Notes: generated from the letters alone by a model not told the origin. A stretch of 64,000 nt of DNA from Lucifuga dentata (GCA_014773175.1 VXCM01001574.1:116015-180014), one strand, 5' to 3'. Shown: positions 25,185 to 38,456, counted from the first letter of the stretch. Numbers and translations: made by a program.

Positions 25185-26094
25185 TTAAAGAGGTAGAGGT
25201 TTTGAAGGCCAAAACCTTTAGACGATTGGGTCTAAATGTCATCCAGTATTTTGGACGAAACTAGACCTGATCCAAAACACGGTCGATCCAGGCATGCCCA
25301 AAACAACAGATAACAACACTGGCAACATTGTGATGCGCCACAATTAACAAGCAGCTTTTCTCCTCCATTTCACCTCAAAAAGCTGATCATAGCTGATAGG
25401 TCATCTGCTCAGGTCTGCTCAGATTCCCTCAGATATAATTTATTGATACACAGATCTAAGACCCGAGGCAATATCACAGGACCAACCTGACTCTGGTCAT
25501 GGATCGGGTCTTAGTTCCCCAGGAACTGAGTGGACTTGTGAATGTCTAGTGAATTGTCGTGCTACAAAAGAACAACTTGTCATCCATCTGCACCAGTGTA
25601 TAGACGTGATCAGCAGTCAAATTGCGAGCTCTGACACTGTCTGAATTTTGGTTTTAAACACATTAAAATGGCCACTAAAGTTGATGTGTTTCATACCGTG
25701 ATCTAGGACCACTGTTTTGGATTGAAGTCATGGTCATTGCATCTGCTTTAACTTAACTTTAAACTTGGACTTAACTTTAAACTTTAAACTCTATTTTGAT
25801 CAAAGAATTTGGTAGTACCAAAACCTTAAACCTACAGCAGTGTAAAACCAAAACGATTTAATTTTAAACCTTCTTCTTAATGTTGATTCAGTTTATCTTC
25901 ATAATGTATCCTGCTATGTCAGATTCTTAAACTTAAACTCTGTCAACTCTGATATTTGATTAACTTTAGACTGAAATCTGAAGTGGTTTAACAAATAGCT
26001 GTTTTTGAGAAGGATAGAACACAAGTGAGCTTCTCAGAGAAAAGCTTAAGACTTTATAAAGTTGCTAAATTATTCAAACAGATGGAAATAAAAA

Positions 26095-26118
26095 AAAAAT
26101 AATAATAATAATAATAAT
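26095..26118. repeat. (AAT)n tract
   Basis: Short AAT trinucleotide run after an A tract. Confidence 0.85.
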
Positions 26119-26619
26119 TTTGTGGATATGTGAGTGCAGCTTCAAAGCATGAAACGCTCAAATTTCCAAATTGTGTGACACTAAAGATATGTGCAGAAAT
26201 TTTGAACCTGTCTTTACAGCTGAATCTCATTAGCCAATCAGAACGCTACTGATCCAGGCAGAAATCTACAGATGATTTATGATTTTACACATTGACTCCT
26301 CACCTGAACATTTGTAAATTTACTTTTGAATAAGTTTCAAGCTTCTTTTTACTTCCTCGGTTTCACAAAATTTTGTATTCCACACAAAAGTTTAGAATTG
26401 TTTCCCTCAGACTCATTTTTTCTTGCATAGAAATGACTTTAAAGCTATTTTAAGACAAATGATGCAATATTGATCAATGCTGTAATAAAAGTGTGTGTAA
26501 TCAAAGAAACTACAGAAGATGTAAGGTAAAGGCCAGTATTGACCTTGTGCTGTACATGGTTTTAACCCAACAGTGGTAATATTCTCTCACATATGTTTTT
26601 AGATAAGTGAACACACAGC

Positions 26620-27070
26620 GTAATACCTCACCACTCCTCAATACAAACAGTTTGTCTTTTGTCCCCTGAGAAAGGAAAGACGCCAAAAACTCTCCTCTGT
26701 CCAGCCTTTAGATGCCTCGAAGACGCCGAGGCTATCATCTCCGAGCGGAAAAAGCATCAGAAAAAAGACAAGTTTCTTTGCAAACGGTGGGATGACGCCA
26801 GGGCTTATCGACAGAGTCTCTACTGAAAGCAAAGGGAGGTCAGAACAAGACGGAGAGAGAAACACGAATAACACTTAGTGCTTTTTACTTTAGGACTAAG
26901 TAGGCAATTCTCCTCAACACCAGAACTAATCAATGAGCTATTGAAAGAGAAGGGAGGGAGGGAGGGAGAGGGAGAGAAACATATTTCTCCTCACCACCAC
27001 CACCACCCGAATCAATGAGGAAGACAGTGGAAAGCGATGGAGAGACGGAGGAAAAGGCAAAAGAGAAAGA
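26620..27070. other. GC-richer purine-biased stretch, unassigned
   Basis: This block has higher GC than its surroundings, a (GGGA)n patch at 26951-26975 and a CAC run near 26994. A 78-codon minus-strand frame (26638-26874) is present but matches nothing I know and has no splice sites. It may be a conserved non-coding element, but that needs alignment. Confidence 0.2.
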
Positions 27071-27269
27071 AAGGATGGCTCTTGAAACCAGGATGAATCA
27101 ATGGCTTATAGATAGAGAGGGAAAGGGGACAGAAAGTGTGTGTGTGTGTNATGGGGTGTCATACAACAATATTTGAAGTAAATTTGTGAAAGAAAAGAAG
27201 AAACAAGTTAATCATTGATCAGGCTAATGAACCTCAGGGTAGAGGCTTATGGCTGGATTTAAGCCTCTG

Positions 27270-27272
<3 letters not shown>

Positions 27273-27306
<34 letters not shown>

Positions 27307-27398
27307 CCAGAGACATGCAGCTTGCGTCTGAAGCTGATTGCCTGAATGGAGTCACTTAAGTAAATGTTGAAACAGACTCCATATGAAAGACATGAAGA

Positions 27399-27435
<37 letters not shown>
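27273..27435. repeat. Two (GA)n microsatellites
   Basis: GA runs at 27273-27304 and 27404-27435, separated by 100 bp of unique sequence. Confidence 0.9.
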
Positions 27436-27437
<2 letters not shown>

Positions 27438-28967
27438 CAGCATTATAGTATAGAGGGAATGAAAGAGTCAGTGTGACAGTCGGTGCAACATGCTGACTGT
27501 GGAACGAGACAGATGGAGGAAAGACAGAATATTATTTGAATGGATTTGCTCTAGCCCTTTTACTTTTTGCCATCAGTGATGATAAGCGTTCACTGAGCCT
27601 TGTGTTTTAGCCTTAAATAATTCTTCAGTTACTGGATGAAAACCCTTAATCTTTGATGTAAGAACAGACTGTGGAGCATAGTCCTTGAAGTTATTTATTC
27701 CATAAACATTTCACCTTGATATGAAAATGAAGTTTTTGTTGCTGTCATTGAGAGCTTCTGTTAGCGAATATAAAGCAGCAATGCAAAAATAACTATGGTG
27801 TTAAAATGCTGCGATCATGGAGGAAGGGTGAAAGGTCAGAACACCACAAAGGTGCCACATGGAAATCGCTCACCATTCAAATTTTCTTAATAGAAACTAT
27901 TACTGTTATTGGCTCTTTGGAATGGCATGTGAGAAACAGCGCCATCTAGAGTTTCAATGGATTTTGTTTCAGTCAGATAGTATGATGGCTGGATTTTCTG
28001 TTGGTGGACTTCTGAGTTTCTGTTGGAGGCGCTCATGTTTTTGTAATCTAGCAGTGTCTGAGCTAACTACTAATTCCTTTTTTTGTTTTTTAGTTTCTTG
28101 AAAAACAAATGGATGCCAGTCTCTGTGTCTGTTAGAGTCAGTCAGTTTCTGTCAGTCCATAGTCTGATTGCTATGAGTTTTGATATTACAGTATTCACAG
28201 TCCCAGAGGGTGATTCCTGTTGATTTTGGTGATTTCCTGACCTTTAATGAATCACCAGGCTAAAATTTCCCCATGGCCATCGTTTTGGTAGAGGACAGGA
28301 TATTTAGAGAACTAATAGTTTGACTTAAGCTGTGGACATTCATGATCCTCAAAGGATGAATCCTAATTATTTTTTGTGAACACACAATATTCTTTTTCCA
28401 TGTGAGAATCATATACAAAAGTCAGTTTAACACAAAAAAATAGTCAAGATCTACTGGGCAAATTGCCCAAGAAAGTTACTGAATACTGTATGTGCATAGT
28501 CCCCAGAGGGAGAATTACTTACATTTTGGAGATTTGATGACAAAATGTCAAAAAAAAAAAAAAAAATNAAAAAAAAAAAAAAAAATGGTAATGTGTGATG
28601 GAACAGATTACACTGAAAATTGCTCCCAAGAAGGTTTTAATGACTAGTCTTTTCTCTAATGTTGCCATCAGCAAGGCTTCTGTGTTTTAGCCACTACTGC
28701 TGCTAAAATAGCAAAATTATCAGTGTGTGTTTGTTCTATACAACACTTCTGTACACACATTGACAGAAAAAAAAAATGTGATGGACAAATGAAAGAGGAG
28801 GACAATGATATAAAAAACATTGTGGCTGAGATGAAAAGGAGAAAAGGGAGGGAAAGCAGATGAAAAACATAAAGTAGCAAAAGTAAAGGCAGACACAGCA
28901 GCTTAGAGGACCACAGTCTTCCATACTAACGACTTGGCCAGGATGAGAGAGGAAAAGGTTGGGGGAG

Positions 28968-29177
28968 AGAGAGAGAGAGAGAGAGANNNNNNNNNNNNNN
29001 NNNNNNNNNNNNNNNNNNNNNNNNNNNNNNNNNNNNNGGGGGATGATGGGCTCTGAATAGGCTGCAGCTGCCGAGGCTAAAGGACTGAGAGAAGAGATGA
29101 TGGGAAAGCGAGAGAAGAGGTCAGATGAAGAGGATGGAGTGGAAGAGTGAGGGGGAGGAGAAGGGAGAAATGGAGTC

Positions 29178-29208
<31 letters not shown>
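28968..29208. repeat. (GA)n tracts flanking a 51-base gap
   Basis: A GA run ends in a run of 51 Ns (28987-29037), and another GA run lies at 29181-29208. The gap is probably a collapsed GA repeat. The 147-codon minus-strand frame across it contains the gap and is not a gene. Confidence 0.85.
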
Positions 29209-29212
<4 letters not shown>

Positions 29213-30856
29213 TTAAAATCCATCCATGCCAAATGTGGAGAGAAGAGGAGGACACTGATTTTACAAAACAGGAAGTTAGTTTTGTTCTGTATTTGCAAGA
29301 ATCAATTTAGGGAGAGTCAAAGTAAAGAAAATATGTTTCTTTTCTCATGTTTTTAACCTCCAACTTCCTTCTTTTCATTCACTGTTCTTATTGTCTCCCT
29401 TTCTCTATTGCCATTATCTTCTTTCTTTTGTTTTGCCTCATGTTTCTCAACCAAATCAGCTTCATTGTCAGACGTATTCTCATGTCACAACCATTAATAC
29501 TAGAATAACTTTATTTCAGTTTTTGTTTGTTTTATTCCTTTTTTTTTTTTTTTTCTGTATGGCTTAATTTACGAGATTCATGCCTTTCTGAAATTCTCTT
29601 CAGCTCAAGAATATGCATGTTGGCCTCTCCTCTGTTACCCATCACCTCTGCATGGTGAGAATGGGACAAGACAGGCAGAAGCTAATCCTGATTTTCTGCT
29701 TTTTAAAAAAAAAAAACAAACAAAAAAAAAATATGGGCCTTATGGTTTGTTAGCCAGGGGCATTGTTCGGCTGAAAACAAAAAAAAAAAAGACAATATTC
29801 AACAGGCTACACTTTCACCAGACACCATCCATTAATCATTGAAAGAGAGAAGCAAAGCAGACATTCATTTGGATGAAAGTGTTGCAGATTATTTATGGGG
29901 GTGAATGAGAATCATGTTGAGGACTTTATTATCCAAAATTCCTGTGCAGCCAGTAAAAATGTCCTATTCTTAGAGGTTCGGCTGTTTCTGTTCCTGCTTC
30001 CTTTGAAAGGATTCTCTGACTTACTGCTGTAGAGGGTACTAACTTAATTTTTTATAGTGCACCATGTAATTCCTGGAAACAGCAAACTCAGTAGGTGCTT
30101 TTTGACCTGAAGTTTGGAACTAAATCAGGAGCTACTTTACTCCAAACTATCTGGCGTAGGAACTCTACATGGTTTATGGAGTTCCTTGCTCACATTCCAC
30201 CATGCTTCAACTAGCAAAACGATTGCGGAAATTAGAGAACTGCCAACATCTATCGGAGCTGTTTCAATTATCGTGATCTATACATTATATAGTAGATATA
30301 TACATGTAGCTAGATGGCTTGATCGCATTATGCAAATATTATGGAAGAATAAAAAAAAAAAAAAAAAAAANAAAAAAAAAAAAAAAAAACAGAAAGAATC
30401 CTGTAACAAATACTAACTTTATGAAACAAATAATTTGTAGTTGTTGACACTGTGTCAGAAGCTTTGATTCAGTTCTCTTCTCATTTCTGAGTCTGCTGCT
30501 GTGTTATTGGAACCCACAAGAAGCTACTACATCGTCAAACATCCAGACTTCCTCTGCACTAATGGACAAAAGCTCCCTGATCTCTGAGTCGCTCCACTTT
30601 TCAGACATTATTTAGATTAATGTGCAGCAGTGTTGGAAATCCAGTATGTTGCCAACATGCTTATTATTGTCACGAGTGAGTCGCAGGACAAATACGTCGT
30701 TGACACATCCACTCACTCGTTCCTGAAATTTCCTGGCCCCAGTTCTCACATGAATGTAATGGGAATGTTGCAAGAGGCTGAGGAGGACGATTGCAGCAAC
30801 AACTTCTCCTGCATTCTGCTTCACATATGCATGTTCTCACATAGAGCTGTCCTGGG

Positions 30857-31266
30857 CAGGGGCAGATATAGGGTTAGTGGAGATCCAGGGCTTAGCCCAG
30901 ATCTTAGCCCAGTTCAAAGCTAGTTTATATCTACCAAAGCTAAATATAGATTTTGAGAAACACTTAAGAAATGTAACAAATCATGTTACATCTTTTTAAA
31001 AGTTACATGAAGTTTAAAATACTTTAAAATGAAAACCTTTACAACGATCTAAACAGTGGAACTATATGGTGTGTTAAATCTGTTCCATCCACCATTTCGG
31101 TCCAACCAGTCCATTCACAACACTGGTTCTGCCTTGGTGATGAATTTGGGTAATTGCAAAAACGCTACAGAAAATTCAAAACACACTATTACAAAAAAGG
31201 ATTTGGGGCTTTATGGAAAACATCCAGGGGTTAAGCCTCATAAGCCCGGCCCTAGCGCCGCTCCTG
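30857..31266. mobile_element. Candidate decayed hAT-type element
   Basis: The left end CAGGGGCAGATATAGG and the inverted right end (reverse complement CAGGAGCGGCGCTAGG) match at roughly 11-12 of 16 positions. They resemble CAGGGGCGGA-type hAT termini. The flanking octamers GTCCTGGG (30849-30856) and GTCCCGGA (31267-31274) agree at 6 of 8, consistent with an old 8-bp target duplication. It is 410 bp and non-coding. Confidence 0.5.
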
Positions 31267-32325
31267 GTCCCGGATAACAGCAGGAACTTTTCTGGCTAAG
31301 TGCATGGGTGAAAGGGGCTTTTGTCTCTTGCTCAAAGTAAGCTCAGTCTGATTTATGCTGACTTTAATATAGTTACAGTATTTACATGAAGTTTAAAAAA
31401 CTATGTACAGTATTGCTTTAACTTGAGTATAAAGTTTAACCATACTGACTGTCTGCAATGACATTGATAGTATTTAGGGTAAATACTGTATGTGTGAATG
31501 TACAGCATGTGGCTGTGACTCTTCTCTGCAGCAGTACTGCTTTGAGACTCAGGATTAAAATAAAAATAGATTTTTCTTTCCGTTTTTATTTTATTTTTAT
31601 GAAAGTAGACTAGTTTAGCCCTAAAGAGTTCTTTAATTGCATGTAGTGAAATCCCTTTCCTGGCCTGGTTGTGTCTAAGAGGATTAGTGTGACGTACCTC
31701 TGCTGTTAAACTGCTCTCACAGTACAAACTGTCAGTCTTAGCTGACCTGTTGTGTTGTCGAACTGCTACAACTTGCATAATGTTCCCCCCCCCCNATTCT
31801 GTTTTCATTTCATGCTTTTCTCTTCCTGTCTTCCACCCTTCCTTTCACTTTCCCTTAATACCTTCACCTGTCACACTTTTTCTTCTCTTTTACTCCACTC
31901 GCACCTCCTTTTCTCTCTCAAGTTCATGTGTATTGTCAGATGCAGTGGCCATGAAAATAACAAGTTAAAGTCTCTCCCACACACACATGCACACACACAT
32001 GCACACACATTTATCTTTCAAATTTAAAGAATCAGTCAGTGCCAGTGTACCGAGCTTATTTTAGTTCCAGTTTTCAATAGAAGTCAATGTGTTTCAAGAA
32101 TTTCCCATTATCAAATATAACTATTCTTAATTGTAGTGGAACAGTTTGCCATCTTATGTCAAAGTACTTACCCTAATTTCTAGAAAATTCTTAAAATACA
32201 TGTATGGGCGTAAAAGAAAGAAATAATGCAATTAAATTGACATTTTTTCCCCACTTGTTTAAAAAAAATGCAGTTTTGTTAAGAAAATGTGTTTGTGCTT
32301 GCTGCTTGTGCAGGACTATACTGAG

Positions 32326-32690
32326 GCGGTTGCTAAGCTAGGTTGCTATGGTATTCGGGGTCATTGGCAGGTGGTTGCCATGGGGCGCAGGGTTGTTGTT
32401 AGAGTGCTGCTTGAGAGGTCTTGCCAGGGTGTAAATAGGTGATTCAGTGGTGTTCAGAGTGGTAGCCAGGATGCTCCTAGTGGTTGCCACGGTATTCTTG
32501 GAGCTAACTCATAGCTATGCTAGCTCATCAATATGCACTTCAGGGTGGTTGCTACATTCTAAATAGGTGGCTGTTTTGGTGTTTAGAGTGGTTGCTACAT
32601 GGTAACGAGTGGTTGCTATGGTGTTCCCAGTGGTTCCCAGCATGTTGCTGGATGGTTGCTATGCTTGTGAGTAGTTGTTAGAGTTTTTAG
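32326..32690. repeat. Degenerate GGTTGCTATGG minisatellite
   Basis: At least ten diverged units built on GTGGTTGCTATGGTGTTC (for example at 32340, 32370, 32480, 32546, 32588, 32611 and 32655) are spread over about 360 bp with variable spacers. It is an old tandem array with no coding signal. Confidence 0.75.
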
Positions 32691-35164
32691 TATTTTGGAC
32701 TAATTATAGAGAAATTTAAATATATAAATGATTGTATATGAACAAGATTTTATTGCAGTAAAGGCTGATTCTACTGTGGATTTGCAGTATTTCATCCACT
32801 ACACAGCCTGACACACATCTTCTTTCTCTTTGTTAATTCTGCACAGTAGACAAAGTTTTTCCTCAAACGTCTTTAGTCAGCAGTTTGCCATGCTTGTGTT
32901 TTCTGATCAACAACTTCCACAAATTGGAAACAGTTTGCTCATGGATACAATTTACATTTTAAATTGATATTATTACTTTAATTCAGAATATTTATTTTCT
33001 TCCTTCAAGTAATTGGCTTTGTAAAAGCAGAAAAGCCAATGAGCTGAGGCAGTAGGAGTGTTAATTCTTCTTGTTAAATTGATAGAAGTTAATGTTTGAT
33101 GTGTCAACTTGTTCTAAAAAGCTCAAACTCCCTCAACTTTCTATCAAAACTGAAGGATCTGAAGCAAGTGTAACCTTTACCCTGATGTACAGAATATATT
33201 TTTCAAAACAGAGTCAGCCCTTTTGGAGGGTGTATAGCAATTTGTTCATTTTAAACAAGTCTTGTGCAACCACATCAATTGTTTTTTTTTTTTTTCCACT
33301 TCACTATTAATTTCCACATGATGTTTGTAGCCTTATCTGTATTTCAGCTCATCTGCAGATGATGTGGATGCCAGCTGCATTTCTACACCACATCTTAGTG
33401 TGCTAAATACACACACATGATATACTTTGAGTTAATCAATGCAGGTTGTGCAGTTCACATAGTCGACCATGAAAGCAGCTGATGGCTGTCATTGCTCTCA
33501 GGGAGTTTCCTCACTAGTTCACTTCTTGGTTCACTTTTGTTTTCCTGTCTTTTTTTAGAGCCAGGCTGAACCTGCCAGAGCTTGTTTGTATTAAAATGAT
33601 TTCCTTGTAGGACACCTTTATATACCTATATATAGCTCAAGGTGATCAAAGGGACAACGGGAAAATTAAGACAATACAATATATATATATAAAAAAAAAA
33701 GGAAATAAGGATAGTGCAACCATGAGGTAAATTCAAAGAAGCATTATAAAACATAGTGCTCATTAAAAGTAAGATGAAAGAGTCTCTCATATGAAACAAT
33801 AGTCATAAAAAAAATATCCATATACCCAAGAGAGAGAGAGTAGGAGACACTTGAAGCAAAGTCTTTTCATTTTTTTTTCTCTCGTAGTGAGCTGCCGTGC
33901 TCTCCTGAAGGAGTGACAGATATCTGTTATGAAGGCAAAGCCTAATCCATTAAGAGCTTCATATGTAATTAAAAGGAATTTAAAATCAATTCTAGCAGAT
34001 GAAGAGCTAGTGTCATTCGGCCAGAACTGCAGTGATGTACCCTCTGTGTTTTATATTCTTCCTGCAGAATTCAACAAAGTCTAATCAGTTAGGAAGACTA
34101 GTAATGAGAGAATTACGTAAGTTTAGTCATTTTGAAATCAACTATGAATTAGCCTTTCAGTATCTTTGAAATGTCAGAATTACAGGCAGAATCAGATGGC
34201 AAAACATTTATTTATTTATTTATTTTTGCATTACGTATAAGCCTGATTTTGAAAGTTTGCGGTGTGAGCATGACCTGAAGTGGTTCTGCAGCAATTACAG
34301 GATGATCTATTGACCCGCCGTATGATTTAGAATCAAAAAGGGCGAGGTTAAACCAAGTGGCCGTATGTGCTCAAAATGTGCTCCTCTCCTCTTCAGTCTG
34401 AGAGAAACATGAGTTCATCAATAATTTGAAGCAATCTGGGCTTTTCGAAACATTGTCTTGAAGTCAGATGAGGCATTCTGCTAGCACCGATTTGCTTGGC
34501 TTGAATCCTGTGTGAATCTAGATTTGTTGTACACTTGGAATATAGTTGAACAACATGAAACCAAAATGAACCAATATAAAAATGCAACAAAAGTATCAAC
34601 TTCTTCACTGATTTGGACCAGTGCAGAGAGGACAGTTAAATTAAAAATTTATAAAAATCCTCTGTTTGAGACATGACTTTTTGTTGCATAAAAGAAATTT
34701 TAAGTCACTTTTTTCTCACGTATGAATGTTTAACGAAGCTCGGTCGAGGAACATATATGGCATGAAATGTACGATGTCTCTGTTTCATCAGCAAGCAGAC
34801 AGTCTTCTTCTACAAGGAAACAAACAAGGATACATTTCAAGAGGACGTAGCAGAAGTGGGTAAAAGGAGAAAGTAAAAGTGAGAAAGGTTACAGCCAGCA
34901 GGCGTACAGACAGAAGAAAGAGAAGAGCAAATAGAGCAAATATAACACACTGAGGTGTTATAGATCAGATCATAACTTCCACCACATTTTTGCATGAAAC
35001 ACAACACAGTATCGTGCTATTCTATATAATTTACTGCTGTAAGATTCTAAAAGTTAAATCGGTTTATAGTTTTTTCTGCTTCAGTAGACGTAACAATGAA
35101 ACAATTTGCAAATTAGGTTAAACAGCAACTTAACTCCCCTGTTTTAGCTTGACTGTGCCTCCTT

Positions 35165-35630
35165 CACTAAAAAAAAAAAAAAAAAAANAAAAAAGAAAAA
35201 AAAATGCCTTCAAACCCCCCCCAAAAAAGAGGGCTGTACTGGGACACTAAGCCCCTAATCAGAACATATCTGATTTTATATGTGTTGATAGAGACATGGC
35301 CCAAATCACAATGACAGGTTTGTAGGTGTGTATCTGAGGGGCATGGAGTACATGGAAAAGTCATGGATTGTTTTGCCTGGTTTTGAGATCGGGAGGGAGA
35401 CTACACTGCGTTTTTTTTTTTGTTTTTGTTTTTGTTTTTTTTTTGTTTTTGGTTTTTTTTGCAGAAAAGGGAAAGCATAGCCTTTACAATGAAAACTTCA
35501 GATGACACCAGAATTAAATTAAAGCATTATTAAGTAGCTTCACATATAACTTAAAAAACTGGATTTGGAGTTAAGTTGCTCTTTAAGCCTTTTTTTTTTT
35601 TTTTTTTTTTTTCTCCCTCAGTCATTGGTG
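35165..35630. repeat. Cluster of poly-A/poly-T tracts
   Basis: Poly-A with an N at about 35169-35203, a TTTTTGTTTTT-rich stretch at 35411-35460 and poly-T at 35591-35612. This is low-complexity sequence. Confidence 0.7.
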
Positions 35631-36289
35631 TCAGACTAAATAAACTGGTCGGGCACATTACAAAATGAGTTTGTATTGATAACTCACTTGATTTCAGTAT
35701 GAAAAACTCCATCTTGATCCATTTATGGAAAATGAGACAGGAGCTAAAATTGCCCTGCAGTTCCTGCAGTCAGAATGCAGGTAAAATACCAGAGCATCTC
35801 AGAAGTTTTTTTGTGAGCTCCTGGAAAAGTTGCTGTGTTTGAAAAGCTCCGTTTGACAGAAATAGTCAATCTATTGCAGTCAGTCTGTGTGTGTGTGTGT
35901 CTGTGTGTCCTCGTCAAACGAGCGTAGAAGGACAAAGTGCACAGAACAGCCAGTAGAATTTATTGTTCATCTCTGAACTTCTGCCATTATCTTACCAGAA
36001 TATTCTTCATCACTGAACGTATTTAATTAAGCATGTACTTCCTGTCTTTTTTTTTTTTTTTTTANTTTTTTGTCCTCTGTACAGGCGGTGTGACCCCCCT
36101 AATAAAAATCTGCATCCAGCCTGCTCGGCCTGTAATTTGACATTGGCTAAAAACCATCTGGAGTGAAATAACAGAGACATGGCTAGTATTTATTATCTTT
36201 GTTAGCGTGTAATTTTAACTCCGTCCCAGCGGAGCTATCCCACCTTCACAACACCTCTTTTCCTGTCCTTTTTTTTTCTCTCCATTTCC

Positions 36290-36640
36290 CTGGTGTGGGT
36301 CACTGAGCAGAGAGGGGCACTCTGCTCCTCCATGCCCCACAAAAGCAGCTCATGTCTGGGGAAAGAAGGCTGCATCGCTCCCCTCTCCTGACTGGGAGTC
36401 CAGAGGTGGAATGAGTTTTCACGCTTGGAAAACCACGAGTCTTAACTCTTCTGCTGACCTCTTTCGCTGTGTTGGCGAGTCTTTCACTTTGTCCGGGATC
36501 GACTCTCTCCCCTCGTTTCTTTTTTCTCCCTAAATCCCTCACTTCTGCCCTCTCTGTCCGTCCCTTTGTCTTTCTCTCTGGCTCCGTCTCTTTCTGTCCA
36601 TGTTGTTCTCTCTTCACTTCTTTCTAAACTCCTCTGTCCG
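36290..36640. other. GC-richer pyrimidine-biased stretch, unassigned
   Basis: This is clearly richer in GC than the surrounding intron. A 105-codon minus-strand frame (36300-36617) is Lys/Arg/Glu-rich, matches no family I recognise and lacks splice sites. It could be a regulatory element or an old repeat. Confidence 0.2.
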
Positions 36641-37389
36641 TTGTTGTTGCGTCTGAAACTTTTAATTGACTTCCTGTGTCACCTCCTCTCCTCCCCGTCA
36701 CTTCTTTTCTCCTCTGCTTGTTCAATTTTCTATCAGCACTGATGGAGTTTAACACAAACCCTGACCTTAGCTTTGATTTGGCTTCCTATTTGTTCTTCTT
36801 CTATATATCAATTTGTTTTTCTACAGAATTTTGACCAACTTTCATGCTTCATGACCTTTCAGTTTTTAAATTCATTTTATTTAATTTAATCCCTAGTTTT
36901 CCATTTTATATCATTGTAATTTCATGTTTTCATGTCATCATTTACCATTAATTTAAATTAATTTGCTTTTTTTTTTTTCACCGAAAAAGGAGAGCTTTCA
37001 GAAGTTTGCATTAAAAAATAAAATAAAATAAAATAAAATCTGTTTTGGTTTAATTATATAAAAATAATTACCAAAAAAAGAAAAAAAACTTATTTTAAAA
37101 TGATTAATGAATTCAAAACCTTCTGTCTCATTTATTATCATTTCATGCTACCTATTTTTTTTTTTTTAACTTGTTCACCATATATATTATACAGTATATT
37201 TTGTGTAGACCCGGTATGCCAGTCAGTGATATAACAATGAGAAACAGATTTAAAGTTGCAATAAAATAACTTTTTTCATAGTATACAATTTTTTATTTTT
37301 TTATTTTTTTTTTTTAATTGCTGTACAAAATAAAACATTCTTTGTAAATTACCATTCAAGTGACTGCACACAGGACCTTTAAAGTGTGT

Positions 37390-37390
37390 T

Positions 37391-37454
<64 letters not shown>

Positions 37455-37455
37455 T
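37390..37455. repeat. (TTTC)n microsatellite
   Basis: About 16 perfect TTTC units. Confidence 0.93.
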
Positions 37456-37878
37456 AACAACACCAAAGCATTTTTGAGGGAAAATAGCACAGTTTGTGGT
37501 CAGTTTACATGATTTATAACGGTAAGGATTCTAAAAGCGTGGACTTGTTTGATATTAGTATTGAATTAGTTTGGTTCAATCGTCTAATCATTCACTCGTT
37601 CAGTCATCCATTCTTGAATAACCTTTGTTTCATGGTGCATATTGGACCTAGAATTCTGAGGGAAAAACAAGTCAATGAAAATGCCAGCAAGGGAAAAGTG
37701 TGCAGGTAGAGATCATTTGTGAGAAAAAGAAAAAGAAAGGAGTGATAAAGAGGAAGGCTGCGTGAAGACGGAGAGAAAGATCCACATAAAGATATACTGA
37801 GTCACAGTGAATGTTGTAATCATTCTTTCTTTGACAATGAAGCCGTTCCTCTTACAACACCTCACCTCTCCGCTCCAT

Positions 37879-37883
37879 TACAT

Positions 37884-37914
<31 letters not shown>

Positions 37915-38109
37915 GTGCGTGCGTGCGTGTCATGACACCGTGTTAGACACACTCAAATGTTGAGTAATGCCGTGCCTGAGGGATCAAACATTTGCCACAA
38001 AAAGTTTGTTCTGTTGTACTGAATCGACAGTGTGCCAGCTGTGTTTGCACACTTGTGCGTGTATGTGTGTGTGTGCGTGTGTGAGAGCTTGTGTGTGTGT
38101 GTGTGTGTT
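37879..38109. repeat. GT-rich microsatellite cluster
   Basis: Interrupted GT/GC-GT runs at 37879-37929 and 38052-38109. Confidence 0.85.
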
Positions 38110-38144
38110 TGCATATGTGCGAGAGAAAAACACTGAGCACAGGC

Positions 38145-38196
38145 TATGTTAATGGGCTATGTGATAGCCTGTGCTATCACATAGCCCATTAACATA
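38145..38196. repeat. Perfect 24-bp inverted repeat, 4-nt loop
   Basis: The arm 38145-38168 (starts TATGTTAATGGG, ends GTGATAGC) is perfectly inverted at 38173-38196 around the loop CTGT. A second, overlapping inverted pair (AGCACAGGCTAT 38137-38148 and ATAGCCTGTGCT 38164-38175) uses the loop side. Nested perfect palindromes without decay suggest a recent template-switch event. Confidence 0.9.
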
Positions 38197-38353
38197 CAAA
38201 CAAGAAAATGTAAAAATTATGAAGGTAAAAATCAGGCAGACAGTCATGAATATGTGCATGCGTGTGTGTGTGTGTGTGTGTTGTGTGTGTTTTTCTTATG
38301 AGTCATTGTTGGAAACCTGAGAGTGAATGATGGCAGTATGCCTGTCATTCATC

Positions 38354-38361
38354 AACACACA

Positions 38362-38392
<31 letters not shown>

Positions 38393-38425
38393 TAGAGAGA
38401 GAGAGAGAGAGAGAGTNAACACACA

Positions 38426-38456
<31 letters not shown>

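Noticed and set aside
26638..26874. 78-codon minus-strand frame in GC-richer DNA
   Set aside because: Short, unrecognised, no splice context.
28736..29179. 147-codon minus-strand open frame
   Set aside because: It spans a 51-base gap and a GA microsatellite, so it is an artefact.
36300..36617. Arg/Lys-rich 105-codon minus-strand frame
   Set aside because: No splice sites or homology; it comes from a pyrimidine-biased + strand stretch.
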